DNA of 26,122 nucleotides from Microcaldota archaeon (GCA_026396455.1 JAPLWT010000058.1:1-26122), one strand, 5' to 3'. Shown: positions 7,190-15,575, numbered from the stretch's first letter. Notes: a model not told the origin generated them from the sequence alone. Numbers and translations: made by a program.

Positions 7190-7627
7190 CTAGGCAGGTA
7201 GCTGATTTCCTGGCAGTAGCAGCCATATCACAAGCAGTACGCTTATCACTAGAAGAACCATCCCCAGATAGAACAGGTTCCTTCTCTTGTACCTTGAGAG
7301 CTTCACGAATTTAAGCTGGTAAAGCTGGGTTGGGATTCCGATTATGAATCCTCCGACAAGAAGCATTAATATCGCCAGCCACATCCAGCTAGGTGTTTGG
7401 TTTACTGTCGAGAATTTAATTAACAGGTCGGGTGTATTCATTATGGTGAATATGCTGCATATGAATAATATGAGCCCCAGGGTTATTCCAATTGCAGAGA
7501 TTAGCCATAGGTTCTTTGCAGTTTTTATTTTAACAAGCTCTAGGAGGTTACCATTCCAGGCAAGCACTCCAATTACTGACGAAACAAATATCAGGGCTAT
7601 TCCAAGCCATAATATCCAGAACATCAT
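7190..7627 (-). CDS. Hypothetical four-TM membrane protein
   Basis: Small integral membrane protein of 145 aa, not recognised. Four hydrophobic segments lie at about 2-24, 42-62, 81-104 and 117-137, with a basic loop KLSRYKRR before the last one and few charges elsewhere. The ATG at 7627 is preferred over GTG at 7636. GGTGG sits just upstream as Shine-Dalgarno, and a TATA box at 7646-7653 predicts transcription starting almost at this ATG. It is monocistronic, convergent with the sensor operon and divergent from the EF-Tu-like gene. Confidence 0.6.
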   Translation of the reverse strand: MMFWILWLGIALIFVSSVIGVLAWNGNLLELVKIKTAKNLWLISAIGITLGLILFICSIFTIMNTPDLLIKFSTVNQTPSWMWLAILMLLVGGFIIGIPTQLYQLKFVKLSRYKRRNLFYLGMVLLVISVLLVIWLLLPGNQLPA

Positions 7628-7645
7628 TATTACCACCCTTAGGGC

Positions 7646-7653
7646 TATTTAAA
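7646..7653 (-). promoter_or_regulatory. TATA box for the four-TM protein
   Basis: TTTAAATA on the minus strand lies 19-26 bp upstream of the ATG at 7627. Confidence 0.5.
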
Positions 7654-7692
7654 CACTATGGGATTTAAACTTTACTGTCTGGATGAGTAATC

Positions 7693-7700
7693 TTTTTATA
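7693..7700 (+). promoter_or_regulatory. TATA box for the EF-Tu domain-2-like gene
   Basis: TTTTTATA is 37 bp upstream of the ATG at 7737. Transcription would begin near 7725, just before the strong Shine-Dalgarno GGAGGGTGGG, which excludes the in-frame ATG at 7683. Confidence 0.5.
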
Positions 7701-7736
7701 CTGGCTCGGAATAATATTAGCATGGAGGGTGGGCGT

Positions 7737-7991
7737 ATGGAAAAGAAACTTGTGGGCAAGATCGCGCATTTCTTCGGTAAGATAGGTGTGGCTGTGGTGG
7801 ACCTGAGTGGTGAATTGAGAAACGGGGACAGGATAGCTATAGAAGGACCCGGAGGCGTTGTTGAGCAGGTTGTAGACTCCATGCAGATAAACAAAGAGCC
7901 TGTAGAGAGCGCTGGTAGGGGGGAATCAGTCGGTTTGAAGGTGGATTCAAAAGTCAGAGAAGGCGATGTGGTGTACATACTTAGCGGTTGA
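7737..7991 (+). CDS. EF-Tu domain-2-like small beta-barrel protein
   Basis: Stand-alone beta-barrel of 84 aa resembling domain 2 of translation GTPases. It matches the archaeal proteins annotated as translation elongation factor-like, whose domain also occurs at the end of U32 peptidases. Features are VGKIAHFFGKIGVAVVDL (6-23), the turn LRNGDRIAIEG (27-37), VVDSMQINKEPVESAGRG and the closing VREGDVVYIL. There is no GTPase domain and no GAR1-type RNA motif I can name. The start is set by GGAGGGTGGG immediately upstream. Its molecular role is not established for the family; RNA or ribosome binding is an inference. Confidence 0.75.
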   Translation: MEKKLVGKIAHFFGKIGVAVVDLSGELRNGDRIAIEGPGGVVEQVVDSMQINKEPVESAGRGESVGLKVDSKVREGDVVYILSG

Positions 7992-8030
7992 TAACTGCAG
8001 GCAAACGTGAACACCTGCCCAGTCTTCAGA

Positions 8031-8040
8031 TATATTTTTA
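8031..8040 (+). promoter_or_regulatory. TATA box for the first pilin pair
   Basis: TATATTTTTA lies 25-34 bp upstream of the ATG at 8065. A weak inverted repeat, GCAGG/CCTGC at 7997-8018, separates it from the previous gene. Confidence 0.4.
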
Positions 8041-8064
8041 AGTGCCGGATAATTTATTATACTC

Positions 8065-8481
8065 ATGCTGAAGGGTAACAAGGCTCAAGTCGGTATTGAG
8101 TATGCTGCAGTCCTTGTGCTTTTCCTCTTCATATTGGTACCAGTGCTCTATCTTGGAATTACAGAGATACAGATATCGGGGCAGGTCTCGCAGGCAAAGA
8201 TTGCAGTGGATTCTATAGCAGATGCGGCGGATAGAGTTTACGCACAAGGACCTGGCGCTACAACGACTGTTGAGGTTTACCTTCCTACAGCAGTAAACTA
8301 TGCAACCCTCAACAACCATGAGGTTAATATAAACATATTCCTCCCAACAGGCGAGACAACAGACGAATATGCGCTTTCAAAGGGCAATCTCACGGGAACT
8401 CTCCCCACGCTGCCGGGGAGACATGTGCTGGTGGTGGGCATGGTATCAAACGGGAGCGTCAATATACGGGAGGCCACTTAG
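8065..8481 (+). CDS. Class III signal peptide (type IV pilin-like) protein 1
   Basis: Small pilin-like protein of 138 aa. The N-terminus MLKGNKAQVGIEY has the archaeal prepilin peptidase motif: basic residue, Ala, Gln, then Glu at +5. A hydrophobic helix of about 20 residues (14-33) packs in the pilus core. The rest is a short beta-rich head with sequons (NLTG, NGSV). It would be cleaved by a FlaK/PibD-type peptidase and assembled by the secretion ATPase encoded downstream. Its TAG stop abuts the ATG of the second pilin gene with no gap, so the two are probably translationally coupled. Confidence 0.85.
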   Translation: MLKGNKAQVGIEYAAVLVLFLFILVPVLYLGITEIQISGQVSQAKIAVDSIADAADRVYAQGPGATTTVEVYLPTAVNYATLNNHEVNINIFLPTGETTDEYALSKGNLTGTLPTLPGRHVLVVGMVSNGSVNIREAT

Positions 8482-8913
8482 ATGGGTGACGGTAAAGCTC
8501 AAGTGGCACTTGAATTTATGATTTGCGTATTTGTTCTGATTACAGTTATGACATTCTTCACCATCTACTCGGGCAGTAAGGACAGAGAAGGCCAAGCTAT
8601 GAATTCGAAGCTACAGGCTGAGAGGATATGCTGGCAGATATCCAGCATCATAAACACTGCAATGTATTCAAAAGGGTACTACGCCGAATTCAGCCTTCCC
8701 CTCAGGATAGACGGGTATGACTACACCGTTAGCATAACAAACGGTAGTGTCGCTGTAGACTACAGGGGGGCGAGCTGCATTTACGAGATAGTTATGACGA
8801 ATATAAGCCTCAGGAGCCAGCAAGCTCCCTTCAGTCTGTGCGGCGGAGATTATTACATAAGCAACACAAACAATGCGCTTTTCATCTATAATCGTAGCCC
8901 CGTGGGGTGCTGA
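8482..8913 (+). CDS. Class III signal peptide (type IV pilin-like) protein 2
   Basis: Pilin-like protein of 143 aa. MGDGKAQVALEF carries the class III cleavage motif, followed by a hydrophobic helix (about 9-30) and a head with four Cys residues (C50, C96, C119, C143) that could form disulfides. The sequence QAERICWQISSIINTA after the helix is often seen in archaeal minor pilins. It follows pilin 1 directly. A TATA box after it (8948) shows that the ATPase operon can be transcribed separately. Confidence 0.82.
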   Translation: MGDGKAQVALEFMICVFVLITVMTFFTIYSGSKDREGQAMNSKLQAERICWQISSIINTAMYSKGYYAEFSLPLRIDGYDYTVSITNGSVAVDYRGASCIYEIVMTNISLRSQQAPFSLCGGDYYISNTNNALFIYNRSPVGC

Positions 8914-8947
8914 CATGCTTAAAAAATATGTTGGAACAGGAGCGCCA

Positions 8948-8955
8948 TTTAAATA
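8948..8955 (+). promoter_or_regulatory. TATA box for the pilus assembly operon
   Basis: TTTAAATA lies about 46 bp upstream of the ATG at 9001. This leaves room for a leader of about 20 nt with the Shine-Dalgarno GTGGTGG. Confidence 0.5.
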
Positions 8956-9000
8956 GGAATATAATTACAAATATCAAATAAACATTGCTGCGTGGTGGTT

Positions 9001-9696
9001 ATGAAAGAGGTTGTAAAGGAAAAGAAACCTAAAGAGAAATGCGAGCCAGTCCAGGAGAAGGAGCCAGTTTCTGAGAGAGTTGAAACTGTGATAGACCGGC
9101 TCTTGGACTACGTGCAGAAGAAAGGGAAAGTTGACATAAAGGAAGCCGCAAGCGCAATGGCTCTTGAAAAGGACCAGATTGAGGAGCTGGCAGAAGTCCT
9201 TAAGGAGAGCAGAATCATCGATGTAAACTACACCCTGCTTGGAACTTACCTAATCGCAAGGGAGCCCACTAAAGAGAAAGCACATGGTATGGAAGAAAAA
9301 AAGGAGCGAGGTAAGATGACCAGCATGATGGTGGAGCTTGACAAGGACCTGAGGGATTCACAGAAGAGCTTCGAGTTTGTTGAGCAGAACATAAGAAAAA
9401 GGCTGGATAAGGACGAGGTTATTATAGCCGAAGTTGAGGGCAGGGTCCACGATGTATCCATTGCGGATATGGAGTACCTGCTGAGAGAATCAAGGGAGCT
9501 GAGGGCGGTGACTAAACATTTCAGGAAGGACATACGGGGCTTGAGGGAAAAAGTTAAGAAGTTCCACGAAAAAGTGAAGAAACTCGAGGTTGAGACCATG
9601 AAGGCAGAGACCGAGAGGCTGGGCCCGAGAAAGCCGTGGTATTACCCGGCTTCCATGTTTTTCACAAAGCTAAAAAACACGATCATGAGGCGATGA
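9001..9696 (+). CDS. Winged-helix/coiled-coil protein of the pilus locus
   Basis: Highly charged cytoplasmic protein of 231 aa. After a Lys/Glu-rich start, residues about 25-85 look like a winged helix (VETVIDRLLDYVQKKGKVD, then a recognition-like helix and ILLGTYLI-type wing). Residues about 105-205 are coiled coil (EVEGRVHDVSIADMEYLL and long K/E-rich helices). The C-terminus WYYPASMFFTKL is aromatic. ATG 9001 follows GTGGTGG; upstream GTG codons are that Shine-Dalgarno rather than starts. It ends 1 bp before the secretion ATPase gene, so a structural or regulatory role in the pilus machine is likely. It may contact the ATPase; the winged helix need not bind DNA. Confidence 0.65.
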   Translation: MKEVVKEKKPKEKCEPVQEKEPVSERVETVIDRLLDYVQKKGKVDIKEAASAMALEKDQIEELAEVLKESRIIDVNYTLLGTYLIAREPTKEKAHGMEEKKERGKMTSMMVELDKDLRDSQKSFEFVEQNIRKRLDKDEVIIAEVEGRVHDVSIADMEYLLRESRELRAVTKHFRKDIRGLREKVKKFHEKVKKLEVETMKAETERLGPRKPWYYPASMFFTKLKNTIMRR

Positions 9697-9697
9697 T

Positions 9698-11209
9698 ATG
9701 AAAATATTGGATAGGTACACCATAGCGAGCGAGAAGGTTCCAGCTGAAGTCACCATAAGCGAAGGCGCTGGCGAGTACGTTAATGTATATGAGATAAACC
9801 AGATGAGGATTAGCAAAGCCACAGAAGTTATGCTGCAGCACTTGAAGGAAATGGTGATTGGCAACGTTGACATAAAGGTTTCCGAGATTCTTGACCCAAA
9901 TGAAGTGGAGAACATAAAGGCGAAGTTCAAGGAGAAAGCGCACGAACTTGTCGGAAAGGAAATAAGCGATGCCAGCGCAAAGGAGAAGGATATCCTTGTC
10001 GGAAAACTCATCCACGAAATGCTGGGGCTTGGGGACCTTGAGCTTCTGCTGGCTGATAATGAGCTGGAAGAGATAGTAGTAAATTCCTCAAAAGAGCCCG
10101 TTTGGGTTTACCACAAAAGATTCGGATGGCTCAAGACGAACCTCATGATAAAGAGCGAGGAGCAGATAGCGAACTATGCGTCAATAATAGGGAGAAGGGT
10201 TGGCAGGCAGATAACCAACCTGAACCCCTTGATGGATGCGCATCTTGGTACCGGTGACAGGGTTAATGCGGTGGTATTCCCCATATCCACAAAAGGCAAC
10301 TGCCTGACAATAAGAAAATTCGCCAAGAACCCCTGGACAATAATCCACATGCTCGATCCATCAATAAAGACATTGAACATAGATGTTGCATCGCTCATTT
10401 GGATGTGCGTGCAGTATGAGATGAACATGCTGATAAGCGGAGGAACTGCAAGTGGAAAGACATCCTTCCTTAATGCAATACTTGTTTTCACTCCCCCGAA
10501 CCAGAGGGTCATATCCATAGAGGATACAAGGGAGCTGTACCTGCCGGAGTTCTTGAACTGGACGCCCCTGACTACAAGGCTGCCAAACCCGGAAGGAAAG
10601 GGAGAGGTGACAATGCTAGACCTCATGGTGAACTCACTGAGAATGAGGCCGGATAGGATTGTGCTGGGGGAGATGAGGAGGCAGACTGAGGCGGAGGTGC
10701 TGTTCGAGGCAATGCACACAGGCCACTCGGTATATGCGACACTGCACGCTGATGACGCAAGGCAGACAAAAAACAGGCTCACAACTCCGCCCATAAACTT
10801 GCCGGAGAGCATGCTTGGCGCCATCCACCTGATAGTTGTACAGTACAGACAGAGGAGGACAGGCATAAGGAGAACATCCGAGGTAGCTGAAATGGTGCCG
10901 CAGGAGAACAAGGTCTTCGTAAATAAAGTATTCGCATGGAATGCAAGGGAAGACAGAATAGACAAAGTCGGGGATTATGTGAGAGTGATGGATGATCTCA
11001 GCCTCTTCACAGGCATGAACAACAAGGAGATAAACGCGGATATGGAAGACAGGAAGAAAGTGCTTAACTACATGCTGAAAAGCAAAATTTATAATGTCAA
11101 TGATGTGGGGAGAGTTGTCGCGGCATTCTACAGGGACAAGGAAAAGCTGGTGGAAATGGTGAAAAAGAATACGGAGCCAGCCAAGGTTATGAAACTGGGA
11201 GTGGTTTAA
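9698..11209 (+). CDS. Type II/IV secretion system ATPase (TadA/GspE/archaeal pilus type)
   Basis: Hexameric AAA-like motor that powers pilus assembly from the cytoplasmic face. The protein has 503 aa, normal for the archaeal family. An N-terminal domain (about 1-160) precedes the ATPase core. Visible motifs are Walker A GGTASGKT (248-255), Asp box VISIEDTREL (271-280), Walker B region RIVLGEM (320-326) and His box ATLHADDARQTKNRL (347-361). No zinc tetracysteine is present. The start lies 1 bp after the previous stop, and its TAATGA end overlaps the next gene. Together with two TadC-type proteins and three pilins, this makes a complete core apparatus. Confidence 0.94.
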   Translation: MKILDRYTIASEKVPAEVTISEGAGEYVNVYEINQMRISKATEVMLQHLKEMVIGNVDIKVSEILDPNEVENIKAKFKEKAHELVGKEISDASAKEKDILVGKLIHEMLGLGDLELLLADNELEEIVVNSSKEPVWVYHKRFGWLKTNLMIKSEEQIANYASIIGRRVGRQITNLNPLMDAHLGTGDRVNAVVFPISTKGNCLTIRKFAKNPWTIIHMLDPSIKTLNIDVASLIWMCVQYEMNMLISGGTASGKTSFLNAILVFTPPNQRVISIEDTRELYLPEFLNWTPLTTRLPNPEGKGEVTMLDLMVNSLRMRPDRIVLGEMRRQTEAEVLFEAMHTGHSVYATLHADDARQTKNRLTTPPINLPESMLGAIHLIVVQYRQRRTGIRRTSEVAEMVPQENKVFVNKVFAWNAREDRIDKVGDYVRVMDDLSLFTGMNNKEINADMEDRKKVLNYMLKSKIYNVNDVGRVVAAFYRDKEKLVEMVKKNTEPAKVMKLGVV

Positions 11210-12078
11210 TGATAGTACCGATGAGCCTTCTTCCACCAAAGTTGCTTCTGAACCTTGCGGGGCATGTTGAAGGTGTAGGTGAGGTTATATCCTCACTGCT
11301 ACCGACACTAAAGCTTGAACTCATGCAGGCAGATGTGAAACTAACTTCAAGAAAATACGCCGCCGTCTCTCTGATCTCTGGAATATTTAACCTTCTCCTT
11401 GTGTCGGCCGTAGTGATAGTTATGGGTTATGTGACTGGGAGGGATGCGGTTCTGTTGGGCATTCTTGTAGGCGCACTTGTTGGGGTCTCGTCTTTCCTGA
11501 CCACTCTATTCTACCCTGCGGTCGTAGCAAGAAGGAGGACTAGAGACCTCGAGGGGAACCTCATCCCAGCGCTTAGGCAGCTCCTCATAAACCTCAAGTC
11601 AGGAGTGCCGCTTTTCCAGGCTATGACAAGCGTTAGCGTTGGTTATGGATCAGTATCAAAGGAGTTTGCAAGGATGGTTGATGAGATAAATGCGGGAGTG
11701 CCCCAGTCAGATGTGCTGGATAATGCCAGCCAGAGGAATCCTTCATTCAGATTCAGGAAAGTGCTCTGGCAGATATCAAATGCTTTGAAGGTAGGCTCTG
11801 ACGTAGGAGACGCAATAGGGGATATGATAGATGAGCTCACAAAAGAGAGGATATCTGAGATACAGAGATATGGCCAGGAACTCAATCCCTGGGTCATGAT
11901 ATACATGGTGCTGGCAGTTGTGCTGCCCTCGCTCGGCATAACTATGATGATAATAATAATGTCCTTCATGAACATTCTTGTGCCGAAGACCATCTTCCCG
12001 GCCGTGTTCGTATTCCTCCTGTTATTCCAGCTGTTCTTCATAAACTTCGTGAAGAGCAGGAGGCCAGCGGTTGATTGA
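11209..12078 (+). CDS. Type II secretion system F-domain (TadC-like) membrane protein A
   Basis: Polytopic platform protein of 289 aa that couples the ATPase to pilin extrusion. Two TM segments (about 47-70 and 77-103) are followed by one cytoplasmic T2SSF helical domain (about 108-220, with LEGNLIPALRQLLINLKSGV and GVPQSDVLDNASQR). Two more TM segments close the protein (about 228-250 and 258-280). Its ATG overlaps the ATPase stop by one base. The next platform gene starts 1 bp after its stop, forming a tightly coupled pair as in other archaeal Tad-like loci. Confidence 0.87.
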   Translation: MIVPMSLLPPKLLLNLAGHVEGVGEVISSLLPTLKLELMQADVKLTSRKYAAVSLISGIFNLLLVSAVVIVMGYVTGRDAVLLGILVGALVGVSSFLTTLFYPAVVARRRTRDLEGNLIPALRQLLINLKSGVPLFQAMTSVSVGYGSVSKEFARMVDEINAGVPQSDVLDNASQRNPSFRFRKVLWQISNALKVGSDVGDAIGDMIDELTKERISEIQRYGQELNPWVMIYMVLAVVLPSLGITMMIIIMSFMNILVPKTIFPAVFVFLLLFQLFFINFVKSRRPAVD

Positions 12079-12079
12079 T

Positions 12080-13087
12080 ATGACGATCATTGAGAGATTT
12101 CTAGCAACACTTTCAATGTTATTCCCACCTTCGGTTATAAAAGGAATAACCAAACTCCTGCAACAGGGTGGGCTGAGTATAAAACCAAGAGTATACGCCG
12201 GTACTAGCATCTTTTGGTCGCTCATTCTTGCGATTGCTGCATTCGAGATTTCAATGACGTTCATAGAGCCCAGACTCGCATCAGCGGTCGGAGTGATAGT
12301 GTGGCTCGTTATAGAGGTATTATTCTATATGCTTCTTATAGCTGCTGCCGATAACAGGGCTGTGAAGATAGAGGAGGTTCTTCCAGACGCTCTCCAGACT
12401 ATTTCAGCAAATATGAGAGCAGGGATGACCACAGAGAACGCCATATGGATGGGGGCAAGGCCAGAATTCGGACCGCTTGAGGATGAGATAAAAATCGTCA
12501 GCAGCAAAAGCTTCGGTGGCAAGCCTATAGCAGATGGTCTGAGGGAGATGACAGGAAGGGTTAGGTCGACAACACTTGAAAGGGCAGTTAAGCTTCTTGT
12601 GGAGGGCATAGAACTTGGGGGTGAGATGGCTCCGCTGCTTGATGAGGTCGCAAGAGACATAAGGAGCACGAATGCCCTCAAGAAGGAGATATTGAACGCA
12701 ACCCTCATGTATACCATATTCATAATTTTCAGTTCCGTTATGGCTGCTCCTGCGCTATTCGCCTCATCGCTCTACTATTCGGAGATGAGCATGATGATAA
12801 TGTCGTCAAGAACGCAGCTACCTGCGGATATCCCAGTGACAGGCGGCTTCAGCATTCTCATGAAGGGGGGGAGTGGACCGCTCATAACTCCTGATGAGGT
12901 CAATATTTTCTCGATTGCATGCATACTTCTCACTACGACATTCGGAGCGCTGACACTCGCTCAGATAAGATACGGGAGAGTGACACGGGGTCTCAAGCTT
13001 GTCCCCATATTCGTGATATGCGCCCTCGCGGTATTCTTCACTGTGCATTCAGTGTTCCAATCCGCATTCGGATTCCTTATCAGGTAA
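12080..13087 (+). CDS. Type II secretion system F-domain (TadC-like) membrane protein B
   Basis: Second platform protein, 335 aa. It has TM segments near 38-60 and 70-92. A T2SSF domain (about 100-205) contains ALQTISANMRAGMTTENAIW and LERAVKLLVEGIELGGEMA. Three further TM segments lie near 215-238, 275-295 and 305-325. ATG 12080 is preferred over TTG 12071 because it repeats the TGAtATG junction used earlier in this operon. Having two TadC-like subunits suggests a heteromeric platform, as in TadB/TadC systems. Confidence 0.87.
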   Translation: MTIIERFLATLSMLFPPSVIKGITKLLQQGGLSIKPRVYAGTSIFWSLILAIAAFEISMTFIEPRLASAVGVIVWLVIEVLFYMLLIAAADNRAVKIEEVLPDALQTISANMRAGMTTENAIWMGARPEFGPLEDEIKIVSSKSFGGKPIADGLREMTGRVRSTTLERAVKLLVEGIELGGEMAPLLDEVARDIRSTNALKKEILNATLMYTIFIIFSSVMAAPALFASSLYYSEMSMMIMSSRTQLPADIPVTGGFSILMKGGSGPLITPDEVNIFSIACILLTTTFGALTLAQIRYGRVTRGLKLVPIFVICALAVFFTVHSVFQSAFGFLIR

Positions 13088-13125
13088 GTTTTAAAATAAA
13101 GACGTTGAAATATGATGGTGGTGAA

Positions 13126-13575
13126 ATGAGGGGTCAAACAGCGCTGGAATATCTCATAACGTACGGATGGGCGATAGTTGCCATATCTGTCATAATGGTG
13201 CTACTTTTCTACATGAATGTTTTCAACCCCGCAACATGGATGCCCGTGAGTAATGAAGCGGTAGGCCTCAGCGTTTTCGGGATAACTGACTTCAGCGTTA
13301 ATGGAAGTGGATGGATAGTGCTCTACGTTGTGAATAACGCCCAGGCATCAGTGAACCTTACCGATATAAAGATACAGGGCTCATCGCTGGCATCACCGAG
13401 CCCATCACTCCCCAGGTTGCTAAGCCCAGGGACTAACCTCACGATAAGCGGCATATCCACAATAGTGGGTAACAAAGGGGATGCGTTTTATAGTGATGCT
13501 ATTGCATTCAACTACTCTGTAATAGGTGGGGCCAATCACACTGACAGCGGGATACTGAGAGGGAAGATAGATTGA
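13126..13575 (+). CDS. Class III signal peptide pilin-like protein 3 (QTALEYLITYGWA type)
   Basis: Pilin-like protein of 149 aa. MRGQTALEYLITYGWAIV combines the archaeal prepilin motif with the LEYxxTYGWA signature common in DPANN archaea. After the hydrophobic helix (about 5-28) comes a beta-rich domain with sequons (NGSG, NLTD, NLTI, NYSV). A good Shine-Dalgarno, GGTGGTG, stands just before the ATG. It lies 38 bp downstream of the second platform gene and probably belongs to the same transcript, so it may be the main pilin. No Cys is visible, unlike pilin 2. Confidence 0.85.
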   Translation: MRGQTALEYLITYGWAIVAISVIMVLLFYMNVFNPATWMPVSNEAVGLSVFGITDFSVNGSGWIVLYVVNNAQASVNLTDIKIQGSSLASPSPSLPRLLSPGTNLTISGISTIVGNKGDAFYSDAIAFNYSVIGGANHTDSGILRGKID

Positions 13576-13604
13576 ACTCTGCCATCCTGTCAGTTGAGCT
13601 TCCA

Positions 13605-13692
13605 TATATAAAAATTCAGAACCATTGCGAGCGTAACTTTCTCTCTTTGTATAAATATTCTCATGTGCAAGTGGAGTGAATAATGTTTTAAA
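13605..13692 (+). promoter_or_regulatory. Three TATA-like boxes upstream of DNA ligase
   Basis: TATATAAAA (13605-13613), TATAAATA (13650-13657) and TTTTAAA (13686-13692) precede the ligase. The last is 23 bp from ATG 13715 and would give a leaderless mRNA; the others would give longer leaders. Confidence 0.4.
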
Positions 13693-13714
13693 CCTCAATC
13701 CACAATATACTGTC

Positions 13715-15466
13715 ATGGAGTTCAGCGTGCTGGCGGATTCATACGAGAAGCTTGAGGCAACGAGGGGAAGGCTCGAGATGATGGCGATACTCTCGGAGCT
13801 TTTCAAGAAAGCCAAGCCGGATGAAATTGAGAAGATAATTTACCTCAGCCAGGGAGTTGTTGCGCCTCCTTTTGAGGGAATCGAGGTTGGGCTTGGCGAG
13901 AAGCTCGTCGAGGAGGCAATATCAGTTGCAACGGGCTATTCGAAGAGAAGGGTGGAGGAAGTTTACAGAAAAACCGGGGACTTGGGGAATACTGCGGAGG
14001 AACTGCTCTCCTCGAAACAGCAGATGTCTCTTTTCTCGCAGCCACTCTCTGTCCAGAAGGTGTTTGATAACTTCATGAAACTGGCGAAGACTGGCGGAGC
14101 TGGCAGCCAGGACAGCAAGATAAAAGGATTGGTCGAGCTTCTCAACAATTCAACCCCTAAGGAAGCGAGGTACATAACGAGGTTTCCCGTTGGAAAATTG
14201 AGGTTGGGGGTAGGAGACCCGACAATTCTTGATGCTCTCTCCGCATACAAAGCTGGTGACAAGAGCCTGAGAGAGGAACTGGAGAGAGCTTACAACCTAT
14301 GCTCTGACTTGGGGCTTGTAGCAAGAACACTCTTTGTTGATGGAATTGAGGCGATAAGAAAATTCAGGATAAATGTTTTCAACCCCGTGAGGCCTGCCCT
14401 TGCCGAGAGGCTTCCCAGTGCAGAGGAGATAATTGAGAAAATTGGGAAGTGCGCTGTAGAGCGGAAATATGATGGGCTAAGGTTGCAAATTCACAAGCAG
14501 GGAGAAAAAGTAGAAATATTTTCAAGAAGGCTTGAGAGGATGACACATATGTTCCCGGAGATAGTCGCAGGAGTGAGGGAGCAGGTCAGGGCAAAGGAGG
14601 CAATCCTTGAGGGGGAGGCGCTGGCTTACAATGAAGCTGGCGGGGAGTATTACCCCTTTCAGCTTACAATGCAGAGGAAAAGAAAATACGGCGTGAAGGA
14701 GAAGGCCGAGGAGTATCCCCTGAAGCTTTTTGCATTTGATGTTCTCTACGCTGATGGGGAGGATTACACGCAACATCCATATCACGAGAGGAGGAAGAGG
14801 CTTGAGAAGCTGATTGGCGCAGGGAGTGTGATAAAGCTCTCCGACATGATCGTGACAGAGAGCCCCAAGAGGCTCGAGGAATTCTTCGAGGAATCTATCG
14901 AGAAGGGGATGGAGGGGATAATCGCAAAAGACTTGAATGCTGAATACGTCGCAGGAGCGAGGAAGTTTGCGTGGATAAAACTCAAGAGGTCTTACAAGGG
15001 AGAGCTTGCGGACAGAGTCGACTTGGTGGTAGTAGGCTATTTCCTCGGAAAGGGGGCGAGGGAGAAGTTCAAGTTCGGGGGGTTGCTCTGCGCGGTCTAT
15101 GATGAAAAGGATGACACGTTCAAGTCAATTGCCAAGATAGGCTCCGGCTTCTCGGAGGAGCAGATGAAGCAGCTTGAGGAGATGCTCGGAAAAATAAAAG
15201 TCGACCACAAGCTGGCCAGGGTGGACTCTGAGATAAAACCGAACTTCTGGGTTGATTTGAAATATGTAGTAGCAGTTGCCGCGGATGAGATAACACGCTC
15301 GCCAACGCACACTGCAGGAAAGGGCAAAGACGAGAGCGGATATGCGCTGAGATTCCCGAGGATGATGGAGCTGCGAGAGGACAAATCTCCCGAAGAGGCA
15401 ACCACTGTTCAGGAGATAATTGAGATGTACAAAATGCAGAAGAGAATTCAGCTTGAGGAGTCTTAG
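13715..15466 (+). CDS. lig: ATP-dependent DNA ligase
   Basis: Seals nicks in replication and repair by ligase adenylation, DNA adenylation and phosphodiester formation. The 583-aa protein has the archaeal three-domain layout. An N-terminal DNA-binding domain covers about 1-225. The adenylation domain holds motif I ERKYDGLRL with Lys251, ILEGEALAYN (motif III region), FAFDVLYADG and MEGIIAKDLNAEYVAG (motif IV), and WIKLKR (motif V). The C-terminal OB domain runs from about 425 and contains GFSEEQM. ATG 13715 was chosen over GTG 13676 because it matches the family N-terminus (SVLADSYEKLEAT) and a TATA box lies 23 bp upstream. It seems to be a single-gene unit. Confidence 0.96.
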   Translation: MEFSVLADSYEKLEATRGRLEMMAILSELFKKAKPDEIEKIIYLSQGVVAPPFEGIEVGLGEKLVEEAISVATGYSKRRVEEVYRKTGDLGNTAEELLSSKQQMSLFSQPLSVQKVFDNFMKLAKTGGAGSQDSKIKGLVELLNNSTPKEARYITRFPVGKLRLGVGDPTILDALSAYKAGDKSLREELERAYNLCSDLGLVARTLFVDGIEAIRKFRINVFNPVRPALAERLPSAEEIIEKIGKCAVERKYDGLRLQIHKQGEKVEIFSRRLERMTHMFPEIVAGVREQVRAKEAILEGEALAYNEAGGEYYPFQLTMQRKRKYGVKEKAEEYPLKLFAFDVLYADGEDYTQHPYHERRKRLEKLIGAGSVIKLSDMIVTESPKRLEEFFEESIEKGMEGIIAKDLNAEYVAGARKFAWIKLKRSYKGELADRVDLVVVGYFLGKGAREKFKFGGLLCAVYDEKDDTFKSIAKIGSGFSEEQMKQLEEMLGKIKVDHKLARVDSEIKPNFWVDLKYVVAVAADEITRSPTHTAGKGKDESGYALRFPRMMELREDKSPEEATTVQEIIEMYKMQKRIQLEES

Positions 15467-15520
15467 AGTGCTCGCATTTCAACTCAAAATTTCTGATTTT
15501 CAATTTGACGTAATGCGGTT

Positions 15521-15575
15521 ATGCAACCCGCGAACTTTCGGGAAAAATGCAACATGCAAATTTTACGTCGTAAAA
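15521..15575 (+). promoter_or_regulatory. Repeat-rich region upstream of ftsZ (candidate operator)
   Basis: Three ATGCAA hexamers (15521, 15547, 15554) and a perfect inverted repeat TTTTACG-T-CGTAAAA (15561-15575) lie 41-95 bp upstream of the ftsZ TATA box. A CCCG/CGGG pair lies between the first and second hexamers. Position and symmetry suggest regulator binding sites; no known archaeal regulator is assigned. Confidence 0.4.

Noticed and set aside
7171..7652. TATA-like sequence TATAAATA near 7171 with a plus-strand frame opposite the four-TM gene
   Set aside because: The antisense frame is low-complexity mirror coding of a membrane protein; a promoter-like match alone is weak evidence.
7737..7991. 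Possible Gar1 (H/ACA RNP protein)
   Set aside because: Size is similar, but the sequence follows the EF-Tu domain-2-like pattern (HFFGKIGVAVVDL, VREGDVVY) instead of Gar1 motifs.
7996..8018. Inverted repeat GCAGG/CCTGC as a terminator or riboswitch
   Set aside because: Only a 5-bp stem with a 12-nt loop and no T-run follows.
8915..8956. 13-codon frame after the second pilin gene
   Set aside because: Very short, and its end overlaps the TATA box of the next operon; no independent support.
13662..13682. Six-codon leader-like frame (MCKWSE) before DNA ligase
   Set aside because: It lies before the most likely transcription start and has no attenuator structure.
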